Assembly (NCBI GenBank): GCA_021108055.1
Contig: JAIORR010000144.1
Span: 1-20,387 of the forward strand
Direction of reading: 5' to 3'
Source: Candidatus Cloacimonadota bacterium
GTDB taxonomy: Bacteria; Cloacimonadota; Cloacimonadia; Cloacimonadales; TCS61
Length of the DNA: 20,387 nt
The notes below the pieces were generated by a model. The model searched no databases. It saw only the letters and a program-made list of their open reading frames with translations, and was not told the origin of the DNA. Positions 9,066 to 16,863 of the stretch are shown here, in pieces (position 1 is the first letter of the stretch; each line of letters opens with the position of its first letter). The translations under genes and the position numbers were made by a program.

Positions 9066-9965
9066 GTGAAAAATATTATCAGCAGATTAATAATGAAGAA
9101 AAATGATCACAAGCCACATAATTTTACACAAATATTATCCGAACCGAAAAAAATGGTTATTTTCTTTTCAAATAATCCCGTCGATTCATTTGAAATTATT
9201 TCCTATATTCCAAATTGGAAGAAGCTTTTCAGAGAATATTTTCTTGTATTTCCGGAATATGAATTCTCTTTCTTTAAACGATTTCAGATTCTGGAAAACA
9301 TCAATTTCCTGCGTTATGATGATCTTCCACCTTTTAATGATTGTGTGATCCTTAACCTGTGTGAAGATAAAAATCATGTTAAACACCTGAAACAAAGCAG
9401 AAGGTCAACCATCATCGGCTTGAATGGTACTTCAAACTTGAAATTTATTCCTACTCCTTCTGAACCCGTGCAAATAATCCGGAGTTTTGCGGAATTTTTC
9501 AATTTTCCATTAAAGAAAACTAAGCTTGAACTTGAACTTACTCCATCGGAATCGAGCATTACAAAACAGCGTTTTATCCAGAACAGGTTTAATAATTTTG
9601 TCCTCGATCTGAACGGCTCAACTTCCACAAAAATGATTGAAAAACTGGTGATCGGAATAAAACGAAATTTCTCTGCGAATATTTATTTAACAGGCAAGAG
9701 CATCAATAAAAAGGATTATCTCAATATAGTTGATGTAAAAGTTGAAAACTTATTCGATCTATTTGCCCTTGCAAAGAAGAGTAATTTATTTTTTTCCGAT
9801 AATTACAGGATAGCTCGATTGTTCTCTCTTTTAAATGTGGATATTATTTTTCTCGGTGAAAAAAACAGGATAGATAATACAGATAGTATATATCCCGATA
9901 ATATTTACGAATGGAAAGACTTGGTCACAAAAGTAATAACAAAAGATAATAATCCGGTTAGTTAG
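9066..9965 (+). CDS. Degenerate GT9/heptosyltransferase-like protein
   Basis: A 299-residue protein with no signal peptide. The C-terminal part (about 228-266, LFDLFALAKKSNLFFSDNY) resembles the donor-binding end of glycosyltransferase family 9, where a segment predicting 'location in a waiting list' is followed by an Asp-containing DsG motif and an AaHlaa-like helix. Here SDNYRIARLF replaces the usual SDSGPAHLA. The N-terminus lacks the usual GD-containing GT9 start motif, and the protein is shorter than typical heptosyltransferases (320-350 residues). It may be a catalytically altered or non-enzymatic relative. I chose GTG at 9066 because AAGGA (9054-9058) lies 7 nt upstream; ATG at 9093 is an alternative without a good site. 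The gene is 14 nt behind the kinase and 8 nt before the TPR gene, so it is cotranscribed. The gene is certain; the family is a fold-level guess. Confidence 0.75.
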   Translation: MKNIISRLIMKKNDHKPHNFTQILSEPKKMVIFFSNNPVDSFEIISYIPNWKKLFREYFLVFPEYEFSFFKRFQILENINFLRYDDLPPFNDCVILNLCEDKNHVKHLKQSRRSTIIGLNGTSNLKFIPTPSEPVQIIRSFAEFFNFPLKKTKLELELTPSESSITKQRFIQNRFNNFVLDLNGSTSTKMIEKLVIGIKRNFSANIYLTGKSINKKDYLNIVDVKVENLFDLFALAKKSNLFFSDNYRIARLFSLLNVDIIFLGEKNRIDNTDSIYPDNIYEWKDLVTKVITKDNNPVS

Positions 9966-9973
9966 AGGTTTTA

Positions 9974-12874
9974 ATGAAAAAGATCGTTATAATTATTTTC
10001 TTTCTGGTAATTGTGATCCAGAATGTAACAGCTTCTCAGATAGATGATTTGAAATTTGCTGTAGGATTGTATTCCGATAAGAATTATAAGTTGGCTCAGG
10101 TTGAATTGAAAAAATATATTGATACATATCCGCAAAGCGACTTGATATCGGATGTGAAATATCTGCTTGCAAATGTCTATCTGATACGAAAAGATTATAC
10201 TTCTGCAAAAAAAATGTTTCTCGAAGTATCCGAAATAAATATAAATCCTGCAGTCAGAGCGGATATTGTTCTGGGACTTGGTCAATGCTATTTTTTCCTG
10301 AATGAATATGATAAAGCAGAAGAAATTTTCAAGAAATTTCTTTCGGTATTTCCTCATCATAGCTTATATTGGAAAGCAAATTTTTTTATGGGAAGAATAT
10401 GCTATCAGAAAGACCTGTATGACAAAGCACTGGGATATTTTAAAAAAGCCAAAAAGGAAAGTTCAGATATCTCTATCGATGTTGCTATGCTCGAAGTTTA
10501 TATCGCCTCCAGTGATGATGTTAATGCCGAGAAGCAGATTAAACATATTCTCACAAGAGAAAAGAATGAACAGGTGAATCGTGCTCTTTTGCTTTTTCAG
10601 AGTTCTAACCTCGAAAAGGGAGAGTATGACAAGATATTTGCTGTAGGTTTGGAGAATATTCCGAAAAACTCACAATACTATGATGATTATTCACTTGTCC
10701 TCGCTATTGCATATTACAATACATCAGAGTATGATAATTCGCTAAAAAAATTGAAAAAACTTTCATCGGAAAAAGCACGATATTATAAAGCACTTTGTTT
10801 TTTTGAGACAGGTAAAACTAAGGATGCAAAAGAGATACTTGAGGAACTTTCTAAGTCTGTGAATAGCGAAATTCGTTCAAATAGTTTTTTCTACATTGCA
10901 AAAATGGAGAAGAATAAACAAACTTCTATAGAAAAACTACAGAAATTTATTAATGATAATCCACAGCATAATTTTGTTCCAACAGCACGTTATCTTACTG
11001 GATATAATTTCTTTCTTTTAGAAGAATATGAAAAAGCCATTGAAAATTTTAATAAAGCGTTAACTTCTTTTCAGCTATCTTCAAATCCAAAAACAAAAGA
11101 AAACTTCAGAACTATTGAAGAAAAAAATAATTATCTTACCGCCGAATCATGTTTTCTTCTTAAAAAAAATGAAAAAGCCCTGGATAAATACACCGGATTT
11201 ATTTCGGCATTTCCCAAGAGTAAATTTGCAGACGAAACTTTTTTCAAGATTGGTCTTATCCATTTTGAGGACAATAAATTTCCTGAAGCTTCCGGAGTTT
11301 TCGAGAATATAATAAAAAATTATCCACAGTCCGAAAAGATAGGAATGAGTAATTATTACCTCGGAGAGATCAGTTTATTTCAATCAGAATATTCCCAAGC
11401 TTTGCTTTATTATAAAGAAGCATTAAAGGGCAGGAGTGATCAGGGTTATACTTGGGAAAGAATATCTCAAATTTATTATCAGAATAAGGAATATTCCCAA
11501 GCTTTGAAAACCATTGATAATATTCCTGAAGACAATAAATATCTCTTTAAAAAATTCCTTCTGAAAGGAAATATTTTTTTTGCTACAAAAAAATATGAAA
11601 AAGCATTAAAAGCATTTATCTCTGCAGAAAAATATGCTGTATCTTCTACAAATAGAGAAATTACTTTGTCGCGGAAAGCCTGGACATTGTATCAGTTAAA
11701 AAGATTCGATGAAGCTTCTAAGATTTATGGAAAACTTTCAATCTCTGCGGAATCACCGGATAAATATATTTTAAAAGCGGCAATTGCTGCTTTCAGTGCA
11801 GAAGATTATTTAGAAGCTATCAATTTTTTTAAACAGTACGTTATTAATTTTCCAGATAAAAAAGATTTTAATTCTTCTCTTTTAGGAATTGCAGATTCAT
11901 ATTATAATATCGGTGATTATCATAATGCCCTGATCTATTATAAGAAGTTGATAAAACCAGACATTGATGGCAAAATTGTAAATAACGCACTCAATGGTCT
12001 CAGGTGGGTTTCAGAGCAAACCGATAATGTAGAATTCCTTGATGAGATTGCCCAACTTCTTCTGCTCTGTGATTCTGCAAATTTCAGGGTTAAGCTGCTC
12101 GATAGGAAAGTTTATTATGAATTTAAACAGGAACTTTGGGATGAGACAATCAGCACCTGCAAAGAGATCGAGATACTTATGCCGGATTATAATAAACTTG
12201 ATGAAATAAAACTTATTCAAGCTCTTAGTTATGTGCAAATTAAAGAGTATGACAATGCTGATGCTGTTTATTCGGAATTGTATTCCAAAAAGAGTGATTC
12301 TGAAATCCTGTTAAATTGGTCGAAATTAGACCTTCTTAGAAATAAACCGGATAAAGCGATAACAAAACTGCGAAAAGCTTCGATGATCTCAAGGAGGAGT
12401 GAGATTTGGCTGAGATTATTAGGATTAGAACTTGAGAACAAAAATAAATATTTTCGTAATGATTATGAAAAATTTATGGAATTTGCCAAAGGAGAAAATA
12501 AACAGAAAGCAGAACTATATCTGATCGAATGGCAGATATCGGGTAGAGAAACCGGGAAATTTCAAATCAAACTGAAGGAACTGTTAAAAAGTAAACACAA
12601 ATATGTAAAAGCAAAAGCTCAATATCTGAAAGGATATTCATTATATAAGCAGGATAAATTTGATGAAGCTATTCCGGAACTTTTACGGGTCCGATACTTA
12701 TATCCCGAACTAATTGAGATACGCAACAGGGCAGAAGAGGTTGCCTGTATTGCTTACATCGAGTCCGGCAGGCTGGAAGAAGCAGATCAGCTCTTTGAGG
12801 TGATCAAAGATAATATCTCGAAAGAAATGCATTCAAAGATCTCACAGATGTTCAAAGAAGGGAGTGAAAAATGA
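9974..12874 (+). CDS. Exported TPR-repeat protein
   Basis: A 966-residue protein beginning with a signal peptide (MKKIVIIIFFLVIV..., likely cleaved after A20, NVTA|SQ). There is no lipobox cysteine, so a soluble periplasmic or membrane-associated protein is expected. Almost all the rest is made of TPR units about 34 residues long, recognisable by repeats such as YxxAxxxFxxxxxxxP (for example KAEEIFKKFLSVFP, ALDKYTGFISAFP, EASGVFENIIKNYP). It resembles the TPR scaffolds of the BamD/YbgF type, but much longer. An exact 18-nt DNA repeat inside it marks two neighbouring units. AGAGG lies 5 nt before the ATG. Its stop codon overlaps the start of the barrel gene (ATGA), which implies coupled synthesis and probably joint work in the envelope. 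No enzymatic domain is visible. Confidence 0.9.
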   Translation: MKKIVIIIFFLVIVIQNVTASQIDDLKFAVGLYSDKNYKLAQVELKKYIDTYPQSDLISDVKYLLANVYLIRKDYTSAKKMFLEVSEININPAVRADIVLGLGQCYFFLNEYDKAEEIFKKFLSVFPHHSLYWKANFFMGRICYQKDLYDKALGYFKKAKKESSDISIDVAMLEVYIASSDDVNAEKQIKHILTREKNEQVNRALLLFQSSNLEKGEYDKIFAVGLENIPKNSQYYDDYSLVLAIAYYNTSEYDNSLKKLKKLSSEKARYYKALCFFETGKTKDAKEILEELSKSVNSEIRSNSFFYIAKMEKNKQTSIEKLQKFINDNPQHNFVPTARYLTGYNFFLLEEYEKAIENFNKALTSFQLSSNPKTKENFRTIEEKNNYLTAESCFLLKKNEKALDKYTGFISAFPKSKFADETFFKIGLIHFEDNKFPEASGVFENIIKNYPQSEKIGMSNYYLGEISLFQSEYSQALLYYKEALKGRSDQGYTWERISQIYYQNKEYSQALKTIDNIPEDNKYLFKKFLLKGNIFFATKKYEKALKAFISAEKYAVSSTNREITLSRKAWTLYQLKRFDEASKIYGKLSISAESPDKYILKAAIAAFSAEDYLEAINFFKQYVINFPDKKDFNSSLLGIADSYYNIGDYHNALIYYKKLIKPDIDGKIVNNALNGLRWVSEQTDNVEFLDEIAQLLLLCDSANFRVKLLDRKVYYEFKQELWDETISTCKEIEILMPDYNKLDEIKLIQALSYVQIKEYDNADAVYSELYSKKSDSEILLNWSKLDLLRNKPDKAITKLRKASMISRRSEIWLRLLGLELENKNKYFRNDYEKFMEFAKGENKQKAELYLIEWQISGRETGKFQIKLKELLKSKHKYVKAKAQYLKGYSLYKQDKFDEAIPELLRVRYLYPELIEIRNRAEEVACIAYIESGRLEEADQLFEVIKDNISKEMHSKISQMFKEGSEK
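11387..11506 (+). repeat. 18-nt direct repeat one TPR unit apart
   Basis: GAATATTCCCAAGCTTTG occurs at 11387-11404 and again at 11489-11506. The offset of 102 nt equals exactly 34 codons, one TPR unit, and both copies encode EYSQAL in the same position of the helix pair. The flanking bases differ, so only this block is conserved at DNA level. It points to duplication or gene conversion between adjacent repeats. Confidence 0.85.
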
Positions 12875-14304
12875 AAACTAAACTTATTCTGAGTTTACTT
12901 TGTTTTACCCTTTTTTTGAATGCGGAAATTACAGATGAAAATCAGCTCGAACTGGGTGAAGTATTGATAATTGGAGAAAGCCAAATGCCTTCCGATAGCG
13001 TGGAGAGTTTCATAGATCTCGCTCAATTCTGGAAGGTTTCAAGTATCAGCAAATTAGGATTTCAACCGGTTTTTTCACCACCCAAAATGCAACATCCATC
13101 GGTAGGAACTAATAATAACTTTGCTGTAAATATTTTATGCGGGAATCATTATCTCGGAGATATCGAGGGAGTCTATTCCAAGAATTCATTCCTGAATTTT
13201 ACCGCCGGATTCCATAATAAAGAACTAACTGAAAACTGGGAAACTACTGTTTTCGATCTTTCTTGGCAGCCGGAGTTCAAAGAGCATTCTTTCGATCTGA
13301 ATTATGAATACAACAAATACAGATGCGAAAATGGAGATACAAAGATCAATGGATTATATCTGAAATATGACTGTAATTCAATTCTATTAAATCTAATAAA
13401 CCCAATGACTTTGGATATTAATATAAAATCTTCTTATTATGAATTCACGCAACTTGAAGATTCAGCGAAAGACATCGATATTGTTAGTAATTTTAAGATC
13501 GATCAGAAAAAATATTGCGGAGAGATAGGACTTGATCTTTTGAAACAAACCGTATCCGGAAAAATTTCCGGTCAGGTCAAAGATATTTATTTTTTTAATA
13601 AAATAGGGATGTGGTGTGCTTTTGATGAAGATCATATTTATCCAGCGATCGAATTTTCTGCAAAATTTAAAATTCTTCCCGAGTTATTTTTGAAACTCGA
13701 GAATAAACCTGAGATCGGCAGAACATCAAGAAAGGACGAATTTGTTGAAAACGAATTTCAATATCTTTATATGAATAATATACAAACTAAAAAACAAATG
13801 AATGCCTTTGCGATAGTAGAATCCGAATACCTGTTTCCTGTTTCGATATATTACAATTTAAGTCGGAATGATGAGTTCCGTAGGTATGATATGTTAGATA
13901 AAAATTATTATGAACAGGAAAATATCGATTGTCAGATTCAGAAAATCGGATTTAAAGCTTGCTTGAAACATAGATGTTTTGAGTTTGTGCAGGATATAAG
14001 TTATACCGAAAGTGATGAAGAATTGTATTTTATTCCAGAAGTGATCAACACAACTTCGCTGTGTTATGAAAAGAATTTATTAAGGTTTGAAACGCAATTC
14101 AAATATCTGCATGACAGGTTTGATGATTCAAGTGAAAAAATGGATAATGTTCTTCTAATTAATTTACTTGGAAGCTATAAATTAAAAGAAAATATCAGTA
14201 TCATTGCCAATATTACTAATCTGCTCAATGAAAATTATAAAGAATTTTCGGATAAATCAACTGAATGTGTTCAGTTTGATGTAGGTTTGAGGATAATGTT
14301 TTAA
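12871..14304 (+). CDS. Small TonB-receptor-like outer-membrane beta-barrel
   Basis: A 477-residue protein with a signal peptide (cleavage likely after A18, FLNA|E). The mature N-terminus has LGEVLIIGES (28-37), which resembles the TonB-box-like start of many receptors. The rest alternates polar and hydrophobic residues as in amphipathic beta-strands and ends ANITNLLNENY...VGLRIMF, matching the last strands of TonB-dependent receptors with a terminal Phe for Bam recognition. No plug domain is apparent, and the length is well below the usual 600-1000 residues. The mature part has ten cysteines, unusual for such a barrel. It overlaps the TPR gene by four bases, so the two are translationally coupled. 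It may be a plugless barrel or adaptor rather than a true transporter. The outer-membrane location is an inference. Confidence 0.75.
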   Translation: MKTKLILSLLCFTLFLNAEITDENQLELGEVLIIGESQMPSDSVESFIDLAQFWKVSSISKLGFQPVFSPPKMQHPSVGTNNNFAVNILCGNHYLGDIEGVYSKNSFLNFTAGFHNKELTENWETTVFDLSWQPEFKEHSFDLNYEYNKYRCENGDTKINGLYLKYDCNSILLNLINPMTLDINIKSSYYEFTQLEDSAKDIDIVSNFKIDQKKYCGEIGLDLLKQTVSGKISGQVKDIYFFNKIGMWCAFDEDHIYPAIEFSAKFKILPELFLKLENKPEIGRTSRKDEFVENEFQYLYMNNIQTKKQMNAFAIVESEYLFPVSIYYNLSRNDEFRRYDMLDKNYYEQENIDCQIQKIGFKACLKHRCFEFVQDISYTESDEELYFIPEVINTTSLCYEKNLLRFETQFKYLHDRFDDSSEKMDNVLLINLLGSYKLKENISIIANITNLLNENYKEFSDKSTECVQFDVGLRIMF

Positions 14305-14311
14305 TATGTTT

Positions 14312-14379
14312 CTCAATGGATTATTTTCCATGATATGCATAAAAAATTGAGGTGTTGCTATAATTAGATTTCAGGAAAT
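14312..14379. promoter_or_regulatory. Inverted repeats upstream of the sigma-54 promoter, possible activator sites
   Basis: The gap before the pseudopilin operon contains CTCAAT (14312-14317) pairing with ATTGAG (14346-14351), enclosing ATGGA-TTATTT-TCCAT (14316-14331), and further on ATTTC-AG-GAAAT (14368-14379). They lie about 170-240 nt upstream of the expected start site, the range used by enhancer-binding proteins. A T8/A7 tract at 14445-14461 could bend the DNA between them. The arms are short and the region is AT-rich, so this is suggestive only. Confidence 0.25.
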
Positions 14380-14523
14380 ATCTGTCATAAATATTATACA
14401 AAACACAATTTACTGTATCCTTTATGCGACATATATTAATTTTGTTTTTTTTGTAAAAAAAGTTATTTTATTTATATTCAGGAAGTTAGCGTTGTTTATG
14501 GATAATTGTATTTGAGTGTGAAA

Positions 14524-14540
14524 TTGGTACAATACTTGCA
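14524..14540 (+). promoter_or_regulatory. Sigma-54 (-24/-12) promoter
   Basis: TTGGTACAATACTTGCA closely fits the sigma-54 consensus TTGGCACRNNNNTTGCA. The invariant GG (14526-14527) and GC (14538-14539) are present with the required 10-nt spacing; the one clear deviation is T for C after the GG. Transcription should start near 14551, about 25 nt before the GTG of the first pseudopilin gene and upstream of its AAGGAGG. The position and the known use of sigma-54 for pilin genes in other bacteria strengthen the call. Confidence 0.7.
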
Positions 14541-14575
14541 TTTATTAGGTGCAAGGGAATAGGAAGGAGGAATTT

Positions 14576-14929
14576 GTGAGTGGTTTACATAGTATTATGA
14601 TGGTTATTGCGTTGTTTGCATTTATGAGCTTGATCATGTTAAAAAACAGTATCACGAACAATATTATGATGTCTGCCCTGCAAAGCGAAGAATTATACGA
14701 TGCTACTTTTCTCGCAGATTCGGTAATCGATCAAGCCTGGATGATTCCCTTTAATCAATTAGATAATCTTCACAACCAAACGCAAACAACAGTATGGAAC
14801 GGAATTACTTATCAAGTTACAACAACTGTAGCTACTTATAATACAGATTACAAATTACTTACAGTTAATGTCGTATCCACTGCTTATAATGTTAATGTAA
14901 CTTTAAGTAATATATTTTCGGATGTATAG
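14576..14929 (+). CDS. PilV-like pseudopilin, leaderless
   Basis: A 117-residue protein with an N-terminal hydrophobic helix starting at once (MSGLHSIMMVIALFAF) and a small, Thr/Asn-rich extracytoplasmic part. The layout LADSVIDQAWMIPF, then WNGITYQVTTTVA and LLTVNVVS, resembles PilV/PulI-type minor pseudopilins, in which a helix is followed by a short beta-sheet. No prepilin leader with a Gly-Phe cleavage site precedes the helix, and there is no Glu at +5. The start is GTG at 14576: AAGGAGG (14564-14570) lies 5 nt upstream. A longer reading from GTG 14549 would begin before the predicted transcription start. It is the first gene of a three-gene cluster; the next starts 8 nt after its stop. 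Family assignment is by overall pattern. Confidence 0.7.
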   Translation: MSGLHSIMMVIALFAFMSLIMLKNSITNNIMMSALQSEELYDATFLADSVIDQAWMIPFNQLDNLHNQTQTTVWNGITYQVTTTVATYNTDYKLLTVNVVSTAYNVNVTLSNIFSDV

Positions 14930-14937
14930 GAATAAAA

Positions 14938-15519
14938 ATGAGTGCATTATTAGAAATAATATTTGGGATTATTATTGCAGGCTTGATTATAGCATCGATC
15001 ATGCAGATGAATGCAATGTATGTGGAGACGAACTCAAAGAATTCACAATCTTACAATCAACAACTTTTTGCAGAGATTTTTACACTAAAAATTGCTGAAG
15101 ATATTAATACTATGGGTTATAATATAACTGATTTTTATAATTGTATAAAAGTTGCCGATAGTTTAAGGCTGGAATTTACACGTGATTTGAATGAAGATCT
15201 TATACCGGATACAGTAAGGATTTATACTCGTCCATTTCCGGTCGATCCTACAATTAATCCAATGGATTTCCAAATTGTTCGAGATACTAGCGGTGTTCTT
15301 TTTGATTATGACCTGACAGGTCTGGTTGGTTTTAAATTTAGCTATTTAGATAAAAACGGGGCAACAACTACTACTTTGAATCAAATCAAGTCGATAGTTT
15401 TCGATTATACAATTGCAGGAGCCGAACCTGTTGATATGACAATGTTAAATGAAATTTCTCGATATCCTGTAACATCAGGACGAAAGGTAATTTCTCCAAA
15501 AAATATTTACGATTGGTAG
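14938..15519 (+). CDS. PilW/PulJ-like pseudopilin with Glu at +5 after Met removal
   Basis: A 193-residue protein beginning MSALLEIIFGIIIAGLII. If only the initiator Met is lost, the mature chain reads S1-A2-L3-L4-E5, placing Glu exactly where type IV pilins need it (compare FTLLE), followed by the standard hydrophobic helix. The rest resembles PilW/PulJ minor pseudopilins: QQLFAEIFTLKIAEDINTMGY, then LEFTRDLNEDLIPDTVRIYTR. No leader peptide is encoded: AGGAA (14928-14932) lies 5 nt before this ATG and overlaps the previous stop. It would therefore not need a prepilin peptidase, or it may be a plain membrane-anchored protein. It sits 8 nt after the PilV-like gene and 9 nt before the PilX-like gene. 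Confidence 0.72.
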   Translation: MSALLEIIFGIIIAGLIIASIMQMNAMYVETNSKNSQSYNQQLFAEIFTLKIAEDINTMGYNITDFYNCIKVADSLRLEFTRDLNEDLIPDTVRIYTRPFPVDPTINPMDFQIVRDTSGVLFDYDLTGLVGFKFSYLDKNGATTTTLNQIKSIVFDYTIAGAEPVDMTMLNEISRYPVTSGRKVISPKNIYDW

Positions 15520-15528
15520 GAGGTTAAG

Positions 15529-16863
15529 ATGGGTAAATTTTTAATTATTATTATAATGGCAAGCATTATTGGTTTATATCCTGTTTATTATGTTGCAACT
15601 AATCAAAAATCTACTTCAGTTGATAGAATTGCTCAATCTGCGAAAGTAACCAATATGCAAAATGCAGCATCATGTTATGCAAATATGGTAATGTATAAAC
15701 TTGATAAAGACTTAAATAATGGTACTTTTAATTTAGCTAATTTTAATTATACAGAATCATCACCTGTTTTCAATAATACAAATGTTGCTGTTGTAACGAA
15801 TCAGATAGATAGTGAAACATTTAAAATAACTATCAGCGCTCAGGAAGGTCCGGTAACCGCAACTGCCGAAGTTATGAATCAGCAAGTCCCTTTTTCATAC
15901 CATGCAATGTTCCTGAATACATTTAACGATAATCTTTGTTTTGGAAATGGAGAAGGTGTTGATGGCCCATTTCACATAAATGGCAATCTGGGTGTTGGTC
16001 AAGTACCAGGACCGGAATTTTTCGGAAACGTTACTCTTACGGGACATGTAAATTACTGGTTAGGAGCAACACAAGCCAACTTTATGGGTTTTATGGGAGA
16101 CACTTTAGAAGAAGGTGCAGATCATATTACTCTTCCAAATCATATGAGTTTTGTTGACAAAGTAGGTTCTTATCAACTCGATAATGTTTTCAGTTTTGCT
16201 ACAGATGGAGAATTATACGTGGATCTTACAACCGATGTTAATGGAGATCAGATCGTTAGAGTTTATGGTTGCCCGTATGACGATCCTGATTTAGGTACAC
16301 AGACATATTGGGATTCCCTTGTTGTAGATATTCCTATCGCTACTTTTAATGCGTTTGGTAATGTACTTTATAGTGCAAATAATGATATTTATATAAAAGG
16401 AACATTGGACGGTGCGGTTTCGTTTTGCACTGAAGATGATATATATATTGCTGGTAGTATTTTGTATGAAGACGATCCACGTGATGATCCAACTAGTGAT
16501 GATGCACTTGGTTTGATTTGTGGAAATGATGTGTATATAGCTACAAGAGAATTAGAGTTTACGCCGGGAGTATATTACAACGAAAACGATGTTTGGGTTA
16601 TGGCTGCTATTTTCACGGAAGGTTCTTTGAAAGTTGAAGATCTTTTCAGCTGGCAAGGACCAAGACAAAGAGGTACATATTATACTTATGGGAGCAGAGT
16701 TCAGCAAAGTGTAAGTGCTACCTGGGACGGAAGTGCTAATTATAGAGGATATAAAGAAAAAATAATTTATGATACTCGTTTTCGTAGAATGAAGCCGCCA
16801 TCAATTCCGCTTACAACCAATAGAAAGATATATAATTGGAAGGAATCAATCAGTATAACTTAA
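15529..16863 (+). CDS. PilX-like membrane-anchored protein with DUF4900-like beta domain
   Basis: A 444-residue protein with a single N-terminal membrane helix (about residues 3-22) starting directly at the Met, then a large acidic extracytoplasmic region. The stretch NDIYIKGTLDGAVSFCTEDDIYIAGSILY...DDALGLICGNDVYIA (about 285-345) resembles the DUF4900-type repeats found in PilX-like proteins of several anaerobic phyla. The N-terminal QNAASCYANMVMYKLDKDL segment resembles the PilX helix end. The C-terminus RRMKPPSIP also follows that pattern. There is no prepilin leader and no Glu at +5. AGGAGG (15518-15523) lies 5 nt before the ATG and overlaps the preceding stop. It is the last gene of the cluster; its size suggests it is a surface tip or minor component. 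Assignment is by pattern recognition. Confidence 0.68.
   Translation: MGKFLIIIIMASIIGLYPVYYVATNQKSTSVDRIAQSAKVTNMQNAASCYANMVMYKLDKDLNNGTFNLANFNYTESSPVFNNTNVAVVTNQIDSETFKITISAQEGPVTATAEVMNQQVPFSYHAMFLNTFNDNLCFGNGEGVDGPFHINGNLGVGQVPGPEFFGNVTLTGHVNYWLGATQANFMGFMGDTLEEGADHITLPNHMSFVDKVGSYQLDNVFSFATDGELYVDLTTDVNGDQIVRVYGCPYDDPDLGTQTYWDSLVVDIPIATFNAFGNVLYSANNDIYIKGTLDGAVSFCTEDDIYIAGSILYEDDPRDDPTSDDALGLICGNDVYIATRELEFTPGVYYNENDVWVMAAIFTEGSLKVEDLFSWQGPRQRGTYYTYGSRVQQSVSATWDGSANYRGYKEKIIYDTRFRRMKPPSIPLTTNRKIYNWKESISIT

Noticed and set aside
9971..10360. 129-codon reading frame on the minus strand
   Set aside because: It lies opposite the start of the TPR gene, whose signal peptide, repeats and operon context are convincing; the reverse frame has no family features.
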